From the IMG/VR virus record IMGVR_UViG_3300024350_000235, positions 20,372-84,371 of that record: DNA of 64,000 bases; one strand, 5' to 3'. Below the pieces are notes generated by a model, which saw only the letters and a program-made list of their open reading frames with translations, was not told where the DNA came from and did not search any database. Made by a program: the position numbers and the translations under genes. Shown here piece by piece: positions 15,077 through 23,976 of the stretch; position 1 is the first letter of the stretch, and each line of letters opens with the position of its first letter. This DNA comes from a virus.

Positions 15077-15320
15077 ACATTTTAACAACGGCGACTTTCC
15101 TAAGAAAGGTACCAAAGTCTATCTCAGAGAAGGTGAGCCTATCGAACGAGCTTTAAAGAAGCTCAAAAACAAAGTCAATGACGCTAAGATTTTTGATGCT
15201 CTAAGAGAAAAAGAGCATTACGTGAAACCGTCCGAACGCAGGAAGAAAGCCAAATCGGCTGCTGTGGCAAGATGGAAGAAATTCCTAAAAAGCCAAGATC
15301 TACCAAAAAGAATGTATTGA
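15069..15320 (+). CDS. rpsU: Ribosomal protein bS21
   Basis: 83 residues matching bS21 over its length: 'VYLREGEPIERALKKLKNKV' (family 'VRENEPFERALRRFKRKVE'), then 'REKEHYVKPSERRKKAKSAA' (family 'RRREFYEKPSEKRKRKKAAA') and a basic tail. bS21 sits near the 3' end of 16S rRNA and affects mRNA binding at initiation. Phage copies are known and are thought to compete for host ribosomes. It is one of two initiation-related proteins here (see IF-1 at 42785). The -35 box of the next promoter covers its stop codon. Confidence 0.93.
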   Translation: MSKHFNNGDFPKKGTKVYLREGEPIERALKKLKNKVNDAKIFDALREKEHYVKPSERRKKAKSAAVARWKKFLKSQDLPKRMY

Positions 15321-15346
15321 CAAATACTTAAGAAAGGTGTTATAAT
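15317..15346 (+). promoter_or_regulatory. Sigma70-like promoter, predicted leaderless start
   Basis: TTGACA, 18-nt spacer, TATAAT. The -10 ends 6 nt before ATG 15353, so transcription should start at or within a base or two of the start codon. Confidence 0.7.
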
Positions 15347-15352
15347 AATATC

Positions 15353-15934
15353 ATGAATACAGATATCATGATAGACCTTGAAACATTGGCCACATCACCT
15401 GATGCGGCCATTCTCACAATTGGTGCTGTTCGTTTTGATCCATTTGGTATGGATCTTAAAGAGCCCAAGATGGATAGTTTTTATGTCAAGGTTGACATAG
15501 ACACCTGTCACAATATTGGATTGACGACCAGCGATGCTACACTAGATTGGTGGGCATCACAATCCCCAGAAGCACAAGCAGAAGCGTTCGGAGCAGAAGG
15601 TCGCATAGCTATTCACGAAGCTATGAATCAGCTGTATAAATTCTGTTGGGGTGCTAAACGTGTTTGGAGTCACGGTGCTGGCTTCGATGTCGTTATCTGC
15701 GAAAATATCTTTAGAAAGCTCAATAAGGCTATTCCCTGGAACTTTTGGCAGGTACGTGACACACGTACACTTTATGACCTCGGCTTAGAATTCGATAGGC
15801 CGCAGGTACTCAAACATCATGCTCTACATGATGCTTATAGTCAAGCAGTAGGCGTACAAAACATCATCCGTAAATTGCGTGGTTCTACTACCTACGACGG
15901 ACAGATGATACAACCATTCAAAGAGTTCAAATGA
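15353..15934 (+). CDS. DEDD-type 3'-5' exonuclease (Rv2179c-like)
   Basis: 193 residues. Exonuclease blocks: 'IMIDLETLATSPDAAILTIG' (ExoI, Asp/Glu), 'VWSHGAGFDVVICENIF' (ExoII, Asp) and 'HHALHDAYSQAVGVQ' (ExoIII, His...Asp), the order of DEDDh enzymes close to the exodeoxyribonuclease VIII/Rv2179c 3'-5' exonuclease group often found in phages. Likely acts in RNA or DNA 3' end turnover. Driven by its own promoter without a visible leader; its TGA overlaps the next ATG. Confidence 0.85.
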   Translation: MNTDIMIDLETLATSPDAAILTIGAVRFDPFGMDLKEPKMDSFYVKVDIDTCHNIGLTTSDATLDWWASQSPEAQAEAFGAEGRIAIHEAMNQLYKFCWGAKRVWSHGAGFDVVICENIFRKLNKAIPWNFWQVRDTRTLYDLGLEFDRPQVLKHHALHDAYSQAVGVQNIIRKLRGSTTYDGQMIQPFKEFK

Positions 15935-16104
15935 AAAAGTTTTTATCTTGGTTCCAGCAACATAGACAGACTATCGGTTATACTATTGGTGCGTTAAACG
16001 CACTGACAGGAGTAGCCAACATCGCGATAGGTCATTTCTTAGAAGGAATTTTCTGGGTCGTGATCGGGACAGCTATCATCGTAGATACAAAATACTTCAA
16101 ATGA
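15931..16104 (+). CDS. Small membrane protein, 57 residues
   Basis: Starts in the ATGA overlap with the exonuclease gene. Product MKKFLSWFQQHRQTIGYTIG... has a basic amphipathic start and one or two hydrophobic helices ('GYTIGALNALTGVANIAIG', 'GIFWVVIGTAIIVDT'). Function unknown; supported by coupling and composition. Confidence 0.65.
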   Translation: MKKFLSWFQQHRQTIGYTIGALNALTGVANIAIGHFLEGIFWVVIGTAIIVDTKYFK

Positions 16105-16115
16105 TGGGTTGATCG

Positions 16116-17135
16116 ATGAGAATCGAAGACGAAATTAAACTTGATTTCAGCGACGTGCTGATTAGACCAAAACGCAGTACTCTAGCAAGCCGTAAAGAAG
16201 TAGATCTAACTCGCACATACAAATTTAAACACAGTGGGTTTGAATGGACTGGTGTACCGGTTATGGCATCCAACATGGATGGAGTCGGTACTATTGAGAT
16301 GGCTCGGGCATTGTACAAGCATCAGCTGTTTACCTGTTTGGTCAAAAGCTACGCAGAAGATGATCTATATGAACTAGCAAGTAAATTTGGCGGAAACTAT
16401 TTTGCTGTTAGCACAGGTACCAGTGACGCCGATTTCAATAAGCTGAAAAGAATCTTAAATTCTTACCCCGAAGTACACTTTATCTGTATAGACATAGCTA
16501 ATGGATATAGTGAACATTTTGGTGACTATGTTGCTAGAGTAAGAACAGAATTTCCTAAAGCAACAATTATCGCAGGTAATGTAGTTACCGCTGATATGAC
16601 ACAGGAGTTGATTCTACGTGGCGCAGATATTATCAAAGTTGGGATTGGGCCAGGAAGCGTATGTACGACTAGGGTTCAAACTGGTGTTGGGTATCCTCAG
16701 CTTTCCGCTATTATTGAATGTGCTGATGCTGCTCATGGCCTTGGCGGACACATCATTGCTGATGGAGGATGTACCTGTCCTGGAGACATCGCAAAAGCTT
16801 TTGGTGCTGGCGCTGATTTTGTCATGCTTGGCGGTATGCTAGCAGGGCACGATGAGGGCGGTGGCACAGTAGAAAACGATATGGTAACATTTTATGGAAT
16901 GAGTTCAGATACTGCTATGAACAAACATCACGGTGGTGTTGCTGAATATCGTAGTAGCGAAGGACGTACAGTTAGTATTCCATATCGCGGAGCAGTAAAA
17001 GACACAGTACTAAATATTCTAGGCGGGTTGCGTAGTACCTGTACATATGTTGGCGCACCCACGCTAAAACAGCTTTCAAAGTGTACTACATTTATTCGTG
17101 TCAGTAGACAAATAAATGATGTATTTCTGAGATAA
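16116..17135 (+). CDS. guaC: GMP reductase (IMPDH/GMPR family)
   Basis: 339 residues, a TIM-barrel enzyme without CBS domains, so GMP reductase rather than IMP dehydrogenase. Hallmarks: '[20 protein letters not shown]', '[13 protein letters not shown]', the active-site loop '[11 protein letters not shown]' with Cys183, '[20 protein letters not shown]' and '[11 protein letters not shown]'. It converts GMP to IMP using NADPH and would help rebalance purine pools during infection. A dnaK transcript starts directly at its 3' end. Confidence 0.92.
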   Translation: MRIEDEIKLDFSDVLIRPKRSTLASRKEVDLTRTYKFKHSGFEWTGVPVMASNMDGVGTIEMARALYKHQLFTCLVKSYAEDDLYELASKFGGNYFAVSTGTSDADFNKLKRILNSYPEVHFICIDIANGYSEHFGDYVARVRTEFPKATIIAGNVVTADMTQELILRGADIIKVGIGPGSVCTTRVQTGVGYPQLSAIIECADAAHGLGGHIIADGGCTCPGDIAKAFGAGADFVMLGGMLAGHDEGGGTVENDMVTFYGMSSDTAMNKHHGGVAEYRSSEGRTVSIPYRGAVKDTVLNILGGLRSTCTYVGAPTLKQLSKCTTFIRVSRQINDVFLR

Positions 17136-17138
17136 ATA
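17131..17138 (+). promoter_or_regulatory. Late-promoter-like box GATAAATA for dnaK
   Basis: Ends 5 nt before the leader hairpin at 17144, so the dnaK mRNA would begin with that hairpin. Confidence 0.5.
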
Positions 17139-17143
17139 AATTT

Positions 17144-17170
17144 GTTACGGTGCCCAGGTGGGGCTGTAAC
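17144..17170 (+). ncRNA. Chaperone leader hairpin, copy 1 (dnaK)
   Basis: 7-bp stem GTTACGG/CTGTAAC enclosing loop TGCCCAGGTGGGG. A matching element with a different but still paired stem precedes hsp20 at 19113. The shared loop with a covarying stem indicates a conserved RNA element. A second small hairpin, GGGCA...TGCCC, follows at about 17173-17184. Confidence 0.7.
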
Positions 17171-17215
17171 AGGGGCAGTTGCCCAAAACTTACTCGCTTA
17201 TTAAAGGAGAAAACG

Positions 17216-19105
17216 ATGAGTAAAATCATAGGTATCGATCTAGGTACCACTAATTCATGCGTTGCTATTATCGAAAGCAACATTCCAAAAGTAATCGAAA
17301 ACAGCGAGGGTGCTAGAACTACACCGTCTATTATCGCTTATAGTGATGACGAAGTCCTAGTAGGAGCACCAGCTAAACGACAAGCTGTAACAAACCCTAA
17401 AAATACTCTATATGCTGTCAAGCGTTTGATTGGACGCAAGTTCAAAGAAGATGCTGTACAGAAAGATATCGACTTGATGCCGTTTGAGATCATGGAATCT
17501 AAGAATGGCGATGCTTGGGTAAAGGCTAACGGAAAAGAATTGGCTCCTCCACAAGTATCAGCAGAAGTTCTGCGCAAGATGAAAAAGACCGCAGAAGACT
17601 ATCTCGGTCATGAAGTCACCCAAGCAGTTATTACTGTACCTGCGTACTTCAACGACAGCCAACGCCAAGCTACTAAGGACGCTGGCAAGATCGCAGGACT
17701 AGAAGTACTGCGTATTATCAATGAACCAACAGCAGCCGCACTGGCCTACGGTGTTGACAAAGCAGACAAGCGTGATCGTAAGATTGCGGTCTACGACTTA
17801 GGTGGTGGTACATTTGATATTTCAATCATCGAAATCGCTAACGTCGACGGCGACAAGCAAATCGAAGTGTTGTCTACAAACGGTGACACATTCCTGGGTG
17901 GTGAAGACTTTGACCAACGTATCATGGACTACCTAGTAGATGAGTTCAAAAAAGAAAGTGGTATCGATCTCAAGAAAGACACATTGGCGCTACAGCGTTT
18001 GAAAGATTCAGCTGAAAAGGCCAAGATCGAACTGTCTAGCAGTTCACAAACTGAAGTCAACTTGCCATACATCACAGCTGATGCTTCAGGTCCTAAGCAT
18101 CTAAATGTCAAGATCACTCGCGCTAAGTTTGAAGCATTAGTTGACGATTTGATCAAACGTTCTCTAGAACCTTGTAAGACCGCTATGAAAGACGCGGGTG
18201 TAAGTGCCAGCGACATTGACGAAGTTATCCTAGTCGGTGGTCAGACACGTATGCCTAAAGTACAAGAAGCAGTTGAGAAACTGTTTGGTAAAGCACCACG
18301 TAAAGATGTCAATCCAGACGAAGCAGTAGCAGCTGGTGCTGCTATCCAAGGTGCCGTACTAGGTGGCGATCGCACAGACGTTCTATTGCTAGACGTTACA
18401 CCATTGAGTCTTGGTATCGAAACCATGGGCGGTGTGTTTGCTAGATTGATCGACAAGAACACTACTATTCCTACCAAGAAGAGTCAGATCTTTAGCACAG
18501 CAGAAGATAATCAACCTGCTGTTACTATTAAGGTATATCAAGGCGAACGTGATTTGGTACAATACAATAAGATGTTGGGTGTGTTCAATCTAGAAGGTAT
18601 CGCCCCTGCTCCTAGAGGTATTCCGCAGATTGAAGTGACCTTTGATATCGATGCTAATGGTATCATGAACATCGGTGCTAAAGACAAAGGTACTAACAAG
18701 GAAGCCAAGATCACTATCAAAAGCGATAGCGGTCTAAGCGAATCCGAGATCCAGACGATGATCAAGGAAGCAGAAGAAAACGCCGAGAGCGATAAGAAAC
18801 AACGTGAACTTATCGAAGCTCGCAACAGTGCTGAAGCTTTGATTAACTCTACCAAGAAAGATTTGGAAGAACTCAAAGATCAGTTGACAGCTGATGATAT
18901 CACTAAGTTAGAAGAAGCTGTCAAGGCAGCAGAAGACTCATTAGGCTCCGACGATAAAGAAACTATCGGCGAAAAGGTCAATGAAATCTACGCTGCTTCT
19001 AAACCTCTGTTTGACGCCAAAGCCAAGAAAATGGAAGACAGCCAAAAAACAGAGGATAAGAAAGACGATAATGTGGTTGACGCAGAGTTCAAGCAGACTA
19101 CATAA
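17216..19105 (+). CDS. dnaK: Hsp70 chaperone DnaK
   Basis: 629 residues, full length. ATPase domain: '[14 protein letters not shown]' (phosphate 1), '[20 protein letters not shown]', '[14 protein letters not shown]' (phosphate 2) and '[13 protein letters not shown]'. The substrate domain starts after the '[15 protein letters not shown]' linker, and a helical lid ends with '[10 protein letters not shown]'. It folds or refolds phage and host proteins with host DnaJ/GrpE, neither of which is in the window. ATG 17216 follows AAAGGAG by 7 nt; an upstream in-frame extension would run across the leader hairpin. Confidence 0.97.
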   Translation: MSKIIGIDLGTTNSCVAIIESNIPKVIENSEGARTTPSIIAYSDDEVLVGAPAKRQAVTNPKNTLYAVKRLIGRKFKEDAVQKDIDLMPFEIMESKNGDAWVKANGKELAPPQVSAEVLRKMKKTAEDYLGHEVTQAVITVPAYFNDSQRQATKDAGKIAGLEVLRIINEPTAAALAYGVDKADKRDRKIAVYDLGGGTFDISIIEIANVDGDKQIEVLSTNGDTFLGGEDFDQRIMDYLVDEFKKESGIDLKKDTLALQRLKDSAEKAKIELSSSSQTEVNLPYITADASGPKHLNVKITRAKFEALVDDLIKRSLEPCKTAMKDAGVSASDIDEVILVGGQTRMPKVQEAVEKLFGKAPRKDVNPDEAVAAGAAIQGAVLGGDRTDVLLLDVTPLSLGIETMGGVFARLIDKNTTIPTKKSQIFSTAEDNQPAVTIKVYQGERDLVQYNKMLGVFNLEGIAPAPRGIPQIEVTFDIDANGIMNIGAKDKGTNKEAKITIKSDSGLSESEIQTMIKEAEENAESDKKQRELIEARNSAEALINSTKKDLEELKDQLTADDITKLEEAVKAAEDSLGSDDKETIGEKVNEIYAASKPLFDAKAKKMEDSQKTEDKKDDNVVDAEFKQTT

Positions 19106-19112
19106 TCGTATA

Positions 19113-19137
19113 GTGCGGTGCCCGGGTGGGGCCGCAC
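19113..19137 (+). ncRNA. Chaperone leader hairpin, copy 2 (hsp20)
   Basis: Stem GTGCGG/CCGCAC with loop TGCCCGGGTGGGG, differing from the dnaK copy in the stem by paired changes and at only one of 13 loop bases. Both copies are followed by CTTATTAAAGGAGAAAAC before the start codon. Confidence 0.7.
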
Positions 19138-19168
19138 ATAACGTTCTTGCTTATTAAAGGAGAAAACT

Positions 19169-19609
19169 ATGAACGCATTAAATAGATTTGACGCAAACGC
19201 TCTTAATAGGGCTCTAATTGGTTTTGATACAATGTTCGATCAACTCGAACGTCGTTTCGCTAACCAAATCCAAAACAATTATCCACCTCACAATATTATC
19301 AGGACTGGTGAAAACACCTACGCCATCGAAGTGGCTGTAGCTGGCTTTGCCAAGAATGAAGTTTCAGTCACCATCGAAAATAATGAACTTTCGATCAAGG
19401 GCGAAAAGGTAGATACCGTCGTAGACGAAAATATCCAGTATCTACATCGCGGGCTAGCTAGTCGCGATTTTGTTCGCGTGTTCCCTCTTGCTGAACACAT
19501 CGAAGTTAAAGGTGCCGAAATCAAGGACGGAATTCTCACAGTTAAGTTGGAGCGAATCGTCCCTGAAGAACTGAAACCACGTGTTATCGACGTAGTGGAA
19601 GTCAAGTAA
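19169..19609 (+). CDS. Small heat-shock protein Hsp20 (IbpA-like)
   Basis: 146 residues: an N-terminal arm like IbpA ('GFDTMFDQLERRFANQ'), an alpha-crystallin domain (about 40-130, 'AIEVAVAGFAKNEVSVTIEN', 'FVRVFPLAEHIEVKGAEIKD') and a short tail. It holds aggregation-prone proteins for DnaK. Hsp20 genes are common in T4-like marine phages. RBS AAAGGAG; leader shared with dnaK, so co-regulation is likely. Confidence 0.93.
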   Translation: MNALNRFDANALNRALIGFDTMFDQLERRFANQIQNNYPPHNIIRTGENTYAIEVAVAGFAKNEVSVTIENNELSIKGEKVDTVVDENIQYLHRGLASRDFVRVFPLAEHIEVKGAEIKDGILTVKLERIVPEELKPRVIDVVEVK

Positions 19610-19620
19610 ATAGTAAAACA

Positions 19621-19642
19621 GAGGGAGGGGAAACTCTCCCTC
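19621..19642 (+). terminator. Hairpin between hsp20 and clpS
   Basis: GAGGGAG-GGGAAACT-CTCCCTC; no T-run, so it may be a processing or attenuation site. Confidence 0.5.
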
Positions 19643-19657
19643 ACCATGGAGCCTAAA

Positions 19658-19957
19658 ATGACAACTGATATTCAAATTGATCAAAAGATTAAAATCGAAA
19701 TTTCACCTCCTAAGTACTGGAAAGTGATTTTTCTGAATGACGATCAAACGCCAATGGAATTCGTAATTGACGTTCTAAAAACTATTTTTAGGCACGACGA
19801 AGGCAAAGCACGTGAACTAACTTTAGAAGTACATGAATCTGGTTCTGCTGTAGCAGGTGTTTATACATATGAAATCGCAGAACACAAAGGTACTGAAGCT
19901 AGTAGAGCTGCTTTAGAAAATGGATTTCCTCTACAGATTCGTGTAGAAGAAGAATAA
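19658..19957 (+). CDS. clpS: ATP-dependent Clp protease adaptor ClpS
   Basis: 99 residues with the ClpS core 'YWKVIFLNDDQTPMEFVIDV', containing the Asn-Asp-Asp N-degron pocket, and 'EVHESGSAVAGVYTYEIAEH' near the end. ClpS carries N-end-rule substrates to ClpA. ATG 19658 has GGAG just upstream; ATG 19646 would add four residues. Together with phage tmRNA and ClpP this suggests steering of host proteolysis. Confidence 0.92.
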   Translation: MTTDIQIDQKIKIEISPPKYWKVIFLNDDQTPMEFVIDVLKTIFRHDEGKARELTLEVHESGSAVAGVYTYEIAEHKGTEASRAALENGFPLQIRVEEE

Positions 19958-20009
19958 TTTTTCGGCCACCGTCCAGGCTCACTAAATACCTTGACATTTA
20001 GGAGACAGC

Positions 20010-20558
20010 ATGAGCCTTAAAGAACTCACACAAGAAAAACACAAAGACGCAGAACGTACCGCTTTTGCTAAATTGTTACTAAGCGGTTCTATTGATAAAG
20101 AACAATATGCCAACTATCTTTTACAGATGTTGGAAATCTACAGCGTGTTAGAATACCACGCTGCCAATCATGGGTTGCTTACAGACCTAACAGGTCTACC
20201 TAGATCAAAAGCTATCTATGAAGATCTAATCGAACTATCAGAAGATGGTACAGGTCGAGTGTTACAGGCAACAGTAGACTATGTTAGCTATCTACATCAA
20301 TTGGCTGAAACTAATCCTAACAATCTAATGGCTCACTTGTATGTCCGCCACATGGGTGATCTATATGGCGGCCAGATGATAGCTAAAAAAGTACCTGGTA
20401 AAGGTAAGTTTTATCAGTTCACAGACAAAGACGGACTCATAGCCAAGATTCGTGCCAAACTAGACGACAGTATGGGTGACGAAGCCAACGTAGCATTTGA
20501 TCACGCTATCAATATCATGAAGGAACTAAATGAGTCAAGTTTGGTCCACGCTGATTGA
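20010..20558 (+). CDS. ho: Heme oxygenase
   Basis: 182 residues. Proximal His11 in 'ELTQEKHKDAER' and the distal-helix motif 'HMGDLYGGQMIAKKV' (family GDLSGGQ) define HO-1-type heme oxygenase, which opens heme to biliverdin, CO and iron using ferredoxin. RBS TAGGAG and a CTAAATA box lie upstream. It overlaps the bilin reductase gene by 29 nt, so the two enzymes form a heme-to-bilin cassette. Confidence 0.93.
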   Translation: MSLKELTQEKHKDAERTAFAKLLLSGSIDKEQYANYLLQMLEIYSVLEYHAANHGLLTDLTGLPRSKAIYEDLIELSEDGTGRVLQATVDYVSYLHQLAETNPNNLMAHLYVRHMGDLYGGQMIAKKVPGKGKFYQFTDKDGLIAKIRAKLDDSMGDEANVAFDHAINIMKELNESSLVHAD

Positions 20559-21210
20559 TATTCAGCATTTGCTAGAAGAAAGGTTTAATGCCACAGGAAC
20601 CGAGATCAACGAACCAGGAATGGATAGGTTTAATCAGCCTGGTTGGGTTAATCGTGTGTGGACTTCTGATGTTTATCGTCGTGCTCACATCGATGTGGTA
20701 GATGCTCGTGAAACTCGCAGCCTATGGATGATGCACTGCTGTATATTTCCCCACACACATAATCCTGCTCCTATATGGGGTTTTGATGTAGTAGCTGGTA
20801 AAAACAAAATCACGGGCTGTTTCCACGACTACTCGGCAGCAGGAGACAAACATCATCCTATGATGGATTGGTTTGGCGATTATGTCAGTAATCTAGAATG
20901 GCGCAAGGTACGTGAATTACCTGACTGGGCACAGCGTATATTCAGCCCACATATGGTGGCTGCTAGCAATATACAAGCAGAAGAAGAACTAGAACAGATC
21001 ACACAGATGGCCCGAGATACGCTAGAACACTATCTTAGCACAGTAGCTGAAACTAATAACACCCACGCAGATACCACAGAATATCAAAATTACTATGCTA
21101 TAAATCAAAAGCAAAACCCGCATACACCGCGTGTAATGGCTAGTTTAGGGTTAGATGAAGAAGATGTACGTGTTTTTATCCAAGATTGCCTGTTCCCAGA
21201 GATTCGATAA
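20530..21210 (+). CDS. pcyX: Ferredoxin-dependent bilin reductase, PcyX/PcyA-like
   Basis: 226 residues. The FDBR core is clear: 'MMHCCIFPHTHNPAPIWGFD' with the His (69) and Asp (86) that align with PcyA His88 and Asp105, then 'VVAGKNKITGCFHDYSAAGD', and the C-terminal 'YYAINQKQNPHTPRVMASLG' and 'FIQDCLFPEI'. PcyA Glu76 seems to be replaced by Asp or shifted by a small insertion near residue 55. It reduces biliverdin, in reported viral PcyX to phycoerythrobilin; the exact product here cannot be read. AAGGAA lies before ATG 20530. Immediately downstream of heme oxygenase. Confidence 0.88.
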   Translation: MSQVWSTLIDIQHLLEERFNATGTEINEPGMDRFNQPGWVNRVWTSDVYRRAHIDVVDARETRSLWMMHCCIFPHTHNPAPIWGFDVVAGKNKITGCFHDYSAAGDKHHPMMDWFGDYVSNLEWRKVRELPDWAQRIFSPHMVAASNIQAEEELEQITQMARDTLEHYLSTVAETNNTHADTTEYQNYYAINQKQNPHTPRVMASLGLDEEDVRVFIQDCLFPEIR

Positions 21211-21213
21211 ATA
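21206..21213 (+). promoter_or_regulatory. Late-promoter-like box GATAAATA
   Basis: Ends 7 nt before ATG 21221 with no ribosome binding site between; predicted leaderless mRNA. Confidence 0.5.
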
Positions 21214-21220
21214 TTAAACT

Positions 21221-22801
21221 ATGAGATTTTTCGAATTCAAACTTCCCAGTGCTAACTCACCTCTTTTAAACAAGATCGTAAGCTCTATTACAGATCTTGT
21301 AAATTCTGCTAAAAAACTGCCCGAAAATGATCCAGCACGTAAAGAAGCCGACGATCTCATTAATTCTCTTAAAAATAAAGCAGGTATAACAGAATCCGAT
21401 GCTATTTCAGAATTAGAACATGATATGATTGTTGCCATAGCCAAAGCATTGATTTCGACAGGAAATCAACAGGCAACATTAAGTTTGATTGATATAGAAA
21501 AAATCAAGAAAAATATCGAAGTACAACAAAAAACTAAAAAGGTAGCACAAGCACATCAAGAGCTTGGTAAACAGCAATACGTAAAATCTCAAGAAACTGA
21601 TACTAGCGATCTTGACGAGATAGGAGCAGCGATCGAGAAAAAATTAGGAACACCTAAAGGATGGACTAAATCTAAAATCATTAATCCTTTATTGTCTGTA
21701 GGAATTGACAAAGAACTACTTTATGTGTTTCTAGATCAATGTGCGTCCGGCACGGCTATGAATTGGAATTTCAACGATGGAATTCACCCTATCACTGATT
21801 TTAAATCGTTAATGTCTGACGAATCTAAAGAAATATTTTCTAACAAACAAGCTAAAGATATTCTTTTAACAGCCAGGTGGTCAGAAGCCGGCGGCGAAGG
21901 CGACGGAGAAGTGATGATAGGATTACTAGCAGATGCTAGCCATCCAGAGAAAGGTGATATCACAGTCAAAGGTGTTCCTTATGAAGTCAAAGCCACAGGA
22001 TGGAGATTTAACAAAAAAGGCGATGTTAGTGGTACAGAAGCATGGTTAGATGCTGGTCCTTACTCGTCTAATATCGAAGGTGTTAAAGCTATCTTTAAGA
22101 AATTAATTAATGCCAGGGGTATTACTGCTTCTGAAGAAAATATAGCATTAGCTGATTTTAGAAAAGCAGGAACACAAAGTCTTAAACAGATAATGTCTCG
22201 TGTTAAAGATCCTGTTGATTTAATGTCGTCTTTACATTCTGCTGTGTTCCCTAATGCTGATAAAAATCAAATCAAACAGGCTTCTGAAAATATTGTAGCA
22301 TCACAATATGATTACAGAGTATCGGCTAAGGAACAGGGATTACTAGCTATGGCAGAATATGCTGCCGAGCATGACAATTTTGGTTTTGTTTTTATCGATA
22401 AAACTAATTTTAGTGGAATGATTTCTAAAAACGCAGTAGGAGAAAGTGAAGCATTTACATTTAGTTCTCCTATGACTATGTCAACAGCCAAAACCACAGA
22501 TGCTACAACTACTACTAAGAAAAGAAAAGCTAGTCCAGGAATAATGACTGGTTCTAGAGCACAAGCACAAAAGACTCTAGGTTGGCAATCTAAAAGACAA
22601 CCAGCACAACCAGCAGTATCTACAGCGTTAGCTAATGATCCAAAAAAGGGATTTTATTCTAAGTACGACAAAGCTACTATGGATCAAATCCTAACAACTT
22701 TTAAAGATAGAAAACAATTAGTCGCCGATTACAAAAGTTTAACTCTGCCAGAGTTTGAAAAGAAGTATGTAGAACCCATACTTCAACCTAAACTTATATA
22801 A
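21221..22801 (+). CDS. Large hypothetical protein with PD-(D/E)XK-like motif
   Basis: 526 residues, helical N-terminal half, then 'ARWSEAGGEGDGEVMIGLLA' and 'KGDITVKGVPYEVKATGWRF', where Asp...Glu-Val-Lys could be a PD-(D/E)XK nuclease-like site. A low-complexity Thr/Lys linker near residue 425 leads to a C-terminal helical domain. Start MRFFEFKLP and the late box suggest a late, possibly virion-associated product. It converges with the minus-strand gene at 22794 by an 8-nt overlap. The nuclease idea is tentative. Confidence 0.6.
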   Translation: MRFFEFKLPSANSPLLNKIVSSITDLVNSAKKLPENDPARKEADDLINSLKNKAGITESDAISELEHDMIVAIAKALISTGNQQATLSLIDIEKIKKNIEVQQKTKKVAQAHQELGKQQYVKSQETDTSDLDEIGAAIEKKLGTPKGWTKSKIINPLLSVGIDKELLYVFLDQCASGTAMNWNFNDGIHPITDFKSLMSDESKEIFSNKQAKDILLTARWSEAGGEGDGEVMIGLLADASHPEKGDITVKGVPYEVKATGWRFNKKGDVSGTEAWLDAGPYSSNIEGVKAIFKKLINARGITASEENIALADFRKAGTQSLKQIMSRVKDPVDLMSSLHSAVFPNADKNQIKQASENIVASQYDYRVSAKEQGLLAMAEYAAEHDNFGFVFIDKTNFSGMISKNAVGESEAFTFSSPMTMSTAKTTDATTTTKKRKASPGIMTGSRAQAQKTLGWQSKRQPAQPAVSTALANDPKKGFYSKYDKATMDQILTTFKDRKQLVADYKSLTLPEFEKKYVEPILQPKLI

Positions 22802-23870
22802 TCTTTTCCCAAGAAATATATTCAGGATCTGTAAATTCCTGTAGACGTGCTGTAGGATTTGTCTTGAACATGCCGCTGGCATATCTCACATAAACATCTA
22901 GCAGTGCGTTATTCTCCGCACCAGGTTTGCCTATCTTGGCAACGAACAACTGTCCAGTACCGTCTGGATTCCCATATTTGAGATCATTAAGACTCAATTC
23001 GCCTACTTGCTCTTTAGTAGGCACGAGGTAGAGACTGTCACCGTTGGTATAGAAGTAAGGAGTGTCTGTAAACTGTAGCAGATCAACTAATAGATCACTG
23101 TTCTGTAGATGACCTTTGATCGTGGTTTCAAACTTTTCTGCTATCTCTGAAAAGTATGGTTTGATGAGATCTCTGTAAGTTTCCCAATTGGCATTAAACC
23201 AATCACCGAACACACGCTGCCATGTCTTGTTCTGTTTGAGATTACTTAAAATCTGCTCTCTAGTAAAGTCTTTGATTTTTACACCATTACTGATCTCATA
23301 ACCAGTTTCTGTAGTCCTGATAAAATACTTGGCATCATCGGATGGCCATACATTGGCTACTGTGATATGATCTAGAAGATCAGTAAACACCTTGTGTTTG
23401 ATAGATACCCATTGTTCGACATTGCCATATGTGACAAAGATATCTTCACCGCGTACAGTTTCCAAACCTAAAGATTTAGGTTTAAGGTTAGCCAACATCT
23501 TAGAGCCAGCTTTTACCTGTATACCGCCTGTAGCAGCATCGTGGAATCGAACGTCATATGGACCACCGGCGATATTATTACCAGCTGCCCAACTGTATTT
23601 GGTATTATTTGTAATACCGCCACGTTTTTCTAAAGTGGGTTTTTGTTGTTTGGCTGTAGCTGCCCAACTGTTGAATACTTCGGGTTCGTATGCTTTAGCC
23701 AAAAAAGTCTTTATATAACCATATACTTTGTTAGGATCATATAGCTTATCAGATGGCAGTGATTTTTCAGGTTCTAGTGGGTCGAAATTTCCGGAACCTA
23801 TAAGCCCGAATAGGTAACCCACTTCGCTGTTAAATCTTACTGTGTTTGTAGATTTACGTTCTTTAGTCAT
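22794..23870 (-). CDS. Hypothetical protein, 358 residues
   Basis: No family recognised. Soluble, mixed alpha/beta, with 'GGPYDVRFHDAATGGIQVKA' and 'YISWEKII' at the end. The phrase 'GGIQVKAG' with an upstream Asp loosely recalls nuclease-type cores, as in the convergent neighbour at 21221, so the two may be functionally linked. Start ATG 23870. The only minus-strand gene between 1 and 30 kb. Confidence 0.65.
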   Translation of the reverse strand: MTKERKSTNTVRFNSEVGYLFGLIGSGNFDPLEPEKSLPSDKLYDPNKVYGYIKTFLAKAYEPEVFNSWAATAKQQKPTLEKRGGITNNTKYSWAAGNNIAGGPYDVRFHDAATGGIQVKAGSKMLANLKPKSLGLETVRGEDIFVTYGNVEQWVSIKHKVFTDLLDHITVANVWPSDDAKYFIRTTETGYEISNGVKIKDFTREQILSNLKQNKTWQRVFGDWFNANWETYRDLIKPYFSEIAEKFETTIKGHLQNSDLLVDLLQFTDTPYFYTNGDSLYLVPTKEQVGELSLNDLKYGNPDGTGQLFVAKIGKPGAENNALLDVYVRYASGMFKTNPTARLQEFTDPEYISWEKII

Positions 23871-23976
23871 ATTACGTTAATTTTAGCATTATACAGATAA
23901 TTTGTAAAGTCTGTTTTTAATTTATAGCCGGGATTGGGTAAATACCTATAAGAAAGATTCGTCCCGGGAGTGAACA

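Noticed and set aside
17144-17170. Known riboswitch in the dnaK leader
   Set aside because: The loop and stem do not match riboswitch consensuses I know (glnA, SAM, preQ1, c-di-GMP); left as an unnamed leader element.
17150-17215. N-terminal extension of DnaK
   Set aside because: Covers the leader hairpin; ATG 17216 has AAAGGAG and matches the conserved DnaK start.
23392-23718. 108-codon plus-strand frame inside the minus-strand gene at 22794
   Set aside because: Shadow frame without a ribosome binding site.
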